Origin: Phycisphaerae bacterium
GTDB lineage: Bacteria > Planctomycetota > Phycisphaerae > Phycisphaerales > SM1A02
Length of the DNA: 7,553 nt
Assembly (NCBI GenBank): GCA_018665385.1
Contig: JABJDN010000007.1
Coordinates: 1-7,553, forward strand
Direction: 5' to 3'
Part shown: positions 5,708 to 7,553 of the stretch, in pieces
Layout of the letters: every line of letters begins with the position of its first letter
Numbering within the stretch: position 1 is the stretch's first letter
Notes under the pieces: model-generated
What the model was told of the DNA's origin: nothing
The model's database searches: none
Seen by the model: only the letters and a program-made list of their open reading frames with translations
Made by a program: the position numbers and the translations under genes

Positions 5708-7501
5708 TTACGGTTGCAGTGTTACTTCGTCTTGCGCACGTTCAATTGTGAGGCCATCATCAATATCAAAGTATATTTCCCAATAACCAGGCATGCTTAA
5801 TAACATTCCAGTGGTTTTGTAACTACCGTCTTTTTGAAGTGTTGTCACAGGGTCTGTCATCATGCCGTGTCCGTGTGCTGGCATTGCTGCGTCTACTCGT
5901 AGTGATTTTACATCGCCATCACCTTCGATCCAAGTTGTTAATTCGAATACTTCGTTTAGTGGCATATCTTTGGGAACTGGACTACATGAAACCTTCCAAT
6001 TGCCTGCGTTGCTTGTTACCCGATGCGGTGGCGGATTTTTTTCACGCGTCCAACTACGTCCACGACCAAATGTAGCCTGCCACTTCCCATCGGGGCTATA
6101 GAGTTGGGCACGATGGTTGCCCCAATCAACTACGGCAATTGTCCCATCATCAAGAACGGTAATACCTGCAGGTTTAAACATTTGATGGGGTGCATACCCC
6201 TTTTCTCCAAATGTCAGTAACAATTCTCCATCAGGAGAAAAACGTTTTATGTTTGAGGCGCCAATATCGGAGACTAAAATATTTCCATCTGCTTCTAATT
6301 CTATTCCACTCGGTTCTATAAATCCTTCAATTGATTTCAACACTTCAAAATCAGGTAATGTTGCAAGCTGAACCTTTTCAGCCACTGCGTTTACAGTCCA
6401 CATGGACTTGCCATCAGTAGAAACTGCAATATCTGCAGAACTTGGCATCGTAAACACATCTTCAATAGGTCCTCGAAAACGTTCGTGATTTTGAGATTTT
6501 TGGAACTTTACAAGTCCTGGGTTTTGTTTGAATGGCGTATCAGAGTCGTGCTCGTATACAAATGTTTTCAGGTTCCCATCGCCAATAATTTTAATAACTC
6601 CGTCTTCTAGCCAAAGTCCATTAATCCATTTAAACTGATGTGGAGCATTTCCCTCACCGCCAAAACGTGTAAGTGGAATTGGAACGTCTAATCCAGTTCG
6701 AAACAAATAGACATCCCCAAGTTCGGGCTCTGCTAGTAATATCAAGTCACCATACGAATCGATATGTTTTCCAAAATGTGCAATGTTTGTAATTAAGGGC
6801 GCAGGTTCTGACTCGCCTATTCCAAGTGTAAATATTTGAATGCGTCCTTCAAAGCCCTCGCAAACCACTACCTTAGTTCCGTCTTGCGAAACATCAACCG
6901 CATTGGGGTAATGCAATTTGCCTTCGCCCTCATGGGGAAGCAATGCATGGGCTCCCCACTTACCAAGCCAATTACCTTCCTGATCGTAACTATGAATAGA
7001 GTGGCCATAAATATCTGGAATCAACCAACCATCTGAGTGTTCGGCGGGGATACCTGCATGGACTACTTGTTCATGGTTCCACTCAGGCCGAACAACATTG
7101 TTTGATACGAATACCACGCCATGCTCATCAACGGATAACTCAATTGGATTCTCGATATGCTGCGCGCTCAAGCGGGCGCCGTCGGGGCTCACAATTACAA
7201 TTTCGTCTGCCAAACGGTCCGCGACAGCAATATTTCCATCTGGGAGCCAAATGGCATGCGAAGGTTCTAGAAAACCATCTATTTGCGTCAAAAACTTACC
7301 TGAAGGGGTCATAACGAGCGTTGCAATCAAAATATCTAAGATCATTTCTACATCGTACCACGCTAAGAAGCAGGAGACACATTTACTAGGAAGAACAACC
7401 CCACATGCAGCGCGCCTTCCTAAAATCACAGGTGGGGTATGTACTTCAAGAGTCAGCGCTTCGAGTGGTGGCCCTTCCACTGGTTGGAGGGGTACACTCA
7501 T
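5708..7501 (-). CDS. NHL-repeat propeller protein with C-terminal YtkA-like domain
   Basis: The frame encodes 597 residues from ATG 7501, or 545 from ATG 7345 (residue 53). Residues ~60-485 contain NHL-type propeller repeats: strands such as HAIWLPDGNIAVADR, YPNAVDVSQDG, GIELEADGNILVSDIG and GITVLDDGTIAVVDWGNHR, each followed by turns like SPDGKW. Residues ~500-597 resemble the YtkA-like domain, with the Met/His-rich MPAHGHGMM (540-548) and SMPGYWEI (569-576), residues that could bind copper. The pathway is unknown. Residues 1-52 look like a damaged FHA domain start, so the ancestral start is probably 7345. There MILDILIATLVM is either a very short signal sequence or the first propeller strand, in which case the true signal peptide has been lost. 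No Shine-Dalgarno sequence precedes either ATG, and TGA lies in frame upstream of 7501 at 7544-7546. The gene converges on the di-heme gene and belongs to a separate transcript. Confidence 0.85.
   Translation of the reverse strand: MSVPLQPVEGPPLEALTLEVHTPPVILGRRAACGVVLPSKCVSCFLAWYDVEMILDILIATLVMTPSGKFLTQIDGFLEPSHAIWLPDGNIAVADRLADEIVIVSPDGARLSAQHIENPIELSVDEHGVVFVSNNVVRPEWNHEQVVHAGIPAEHSDGWLIPDIYGHSIHSYDQEGNWLGKWGAHALLPHEGEGKLHYPNAVDVSQDGTKVVVCEGFEGRIQIFTLGIGESEPAPLITNIAHFGKHIDSYGDLILLAEPELGDVYLFRTGLDVPIPLTRFGGEGNAPHQFKWINGLWLEDGVIKIIGDGNLKTFVYEHDSDTPFKQNPGLVKFQKSQNHERFRGPIEDVFTMPSSADIAVSTDGKSMWTVNAVAEKVQLATLPDFEVLKSIEGFIEPSGIELEADGNILVSDIGASNIKRFSPDGELLLTFGEKGYAPHQMFKPAGITVLDDGTIAVVDWGNHRAQLYSPDGKWQATFGRGRSWTREKNPPPHRVTSNAGNWKVSCSPVPKDMPLNEVFELTTWIEGDGDVKSLRVDAAMPAHGHGMMTDPVTTLQKDGSYKTTGMLLSMPGYWEIYFDIDDGLTIERAQDEVTLQP
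7346..7501 (-). pseudogene. Probable truncated, degenerate FHA-domain start fused in frame to the NHL gene
   Basis: The first 52 codons of the NHL frame do not look like a propeller or a signal peptide. Residues 23-46 (TPPVILGRRAACGVVLPSKC, then VSCF) follow the FHA pattern 'vviGR...cDvvLp...VSRxHA' almost step by step. The phosphothreonine-binding signature is broken: VSCFLA stands where VSRFHA is expected, and Gly replaces the usual Asp before VVLP. The resemblance ends at about YDVE, just before ATG 7345, so the rest of an FHA domain is missing. A scan of the other frames just downstream showed no continuation. It could still be translated as an odd N-terminus of the NHL protein. The FHA match is by eye and not confirmed by a profile search. 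Confidence 0.45.
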
Positions 7502-7553
7502 GCTTTCGATACTGCCGCAAGGATTGTTTACAAAAACGCTTCATTTTTGAAAA

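Noticed and set aside
7098..7550. Open frame of 150 codons on the + strand opposite the NHL gene start
   Set aside because: It lies antisense to a frame with clear NHL repeats and an FHA-like start; its own translation shows no domain, is Ser/Thr-rich and looks like a shadow.
1..7553. CRISPR array, tRNA, rRNA, insertion sequence or phage genes
   Set aside because: No direct-repeat arrays, cloverleaf-like segments, transposase or integrase motifs were found on reading either strand.

Overview
The window looks like a moderate-GC (roughly mid-40s % by eye), gene-dense stretch from a marine planctomycete, most likely of the Phycisphaerae type. This assignment is inferred from protein style only. 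Three consecutive proteins carry paired EF-hand, dockerin-like modules ending in a 'NWG-x-C' type sequence. They sit with a seven-bladed FG-GAP propeller, a 'choice-of-anchor B' LVIVD-type propeller, a Cys-rich GACC module and a PPC-like C-terminal domain. Shine-Dalgarno sequences are weak or absent, which also fits.

Layout, + strand: (i) 2-127, the last 41 codons of a gene cut by the window edge, encoding only a dockerin-like tail. (ii) 124-2463, a large secreted FG-GAP/VCBS protein with an Ig-like linker, a jelly-roll domain and a C-terminal dockerin-like module. Its ATG overlaps the previous stop as ATGA. (iii) After 89 nt that contain a perfect 12-bp palindrome, 2553-4499 is a choice-of-anchor B family propeller protein whose dockerin-like module is internal, followed by Cys-rich and PPC-like domains. 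(iv) Nine bases later, 4509-5636 is a MauG/CcpA-family di-heme c-type cytochrome. All four point the same way and may be one transcription unit.

On the - strand, convergent and separated by 71 nt without an evident terminator, the frame 7501-5708 encodes an NHL-repeat propeller with a C-terminal YtkA-like domain carrying a Met/His-rich MPAHGHGM motif. The first ~50 codons of this frame look like the front half of an FHA domain with its key Ser-Arg-x-His motif destroyed. It may be a remnant fused to the NHL gene, whose own start could be ATG 7345.

How the genes may work together is inference. All products appear extracytoplasmic or of extracytoplasmic type. A di-heme oxidase/peroxidase sits 9 nt from a propeller with four regularly spaced blade histidines and faces a propeller carrying a putative metal-binding YtkA-like domain. 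This could be an extracytoplasmic redox or metal-handling module. No tRNA, rRNA, CRISPR array, insertion sequence or phage gene was seen. No intergenic stretch exceeds 300 bases.
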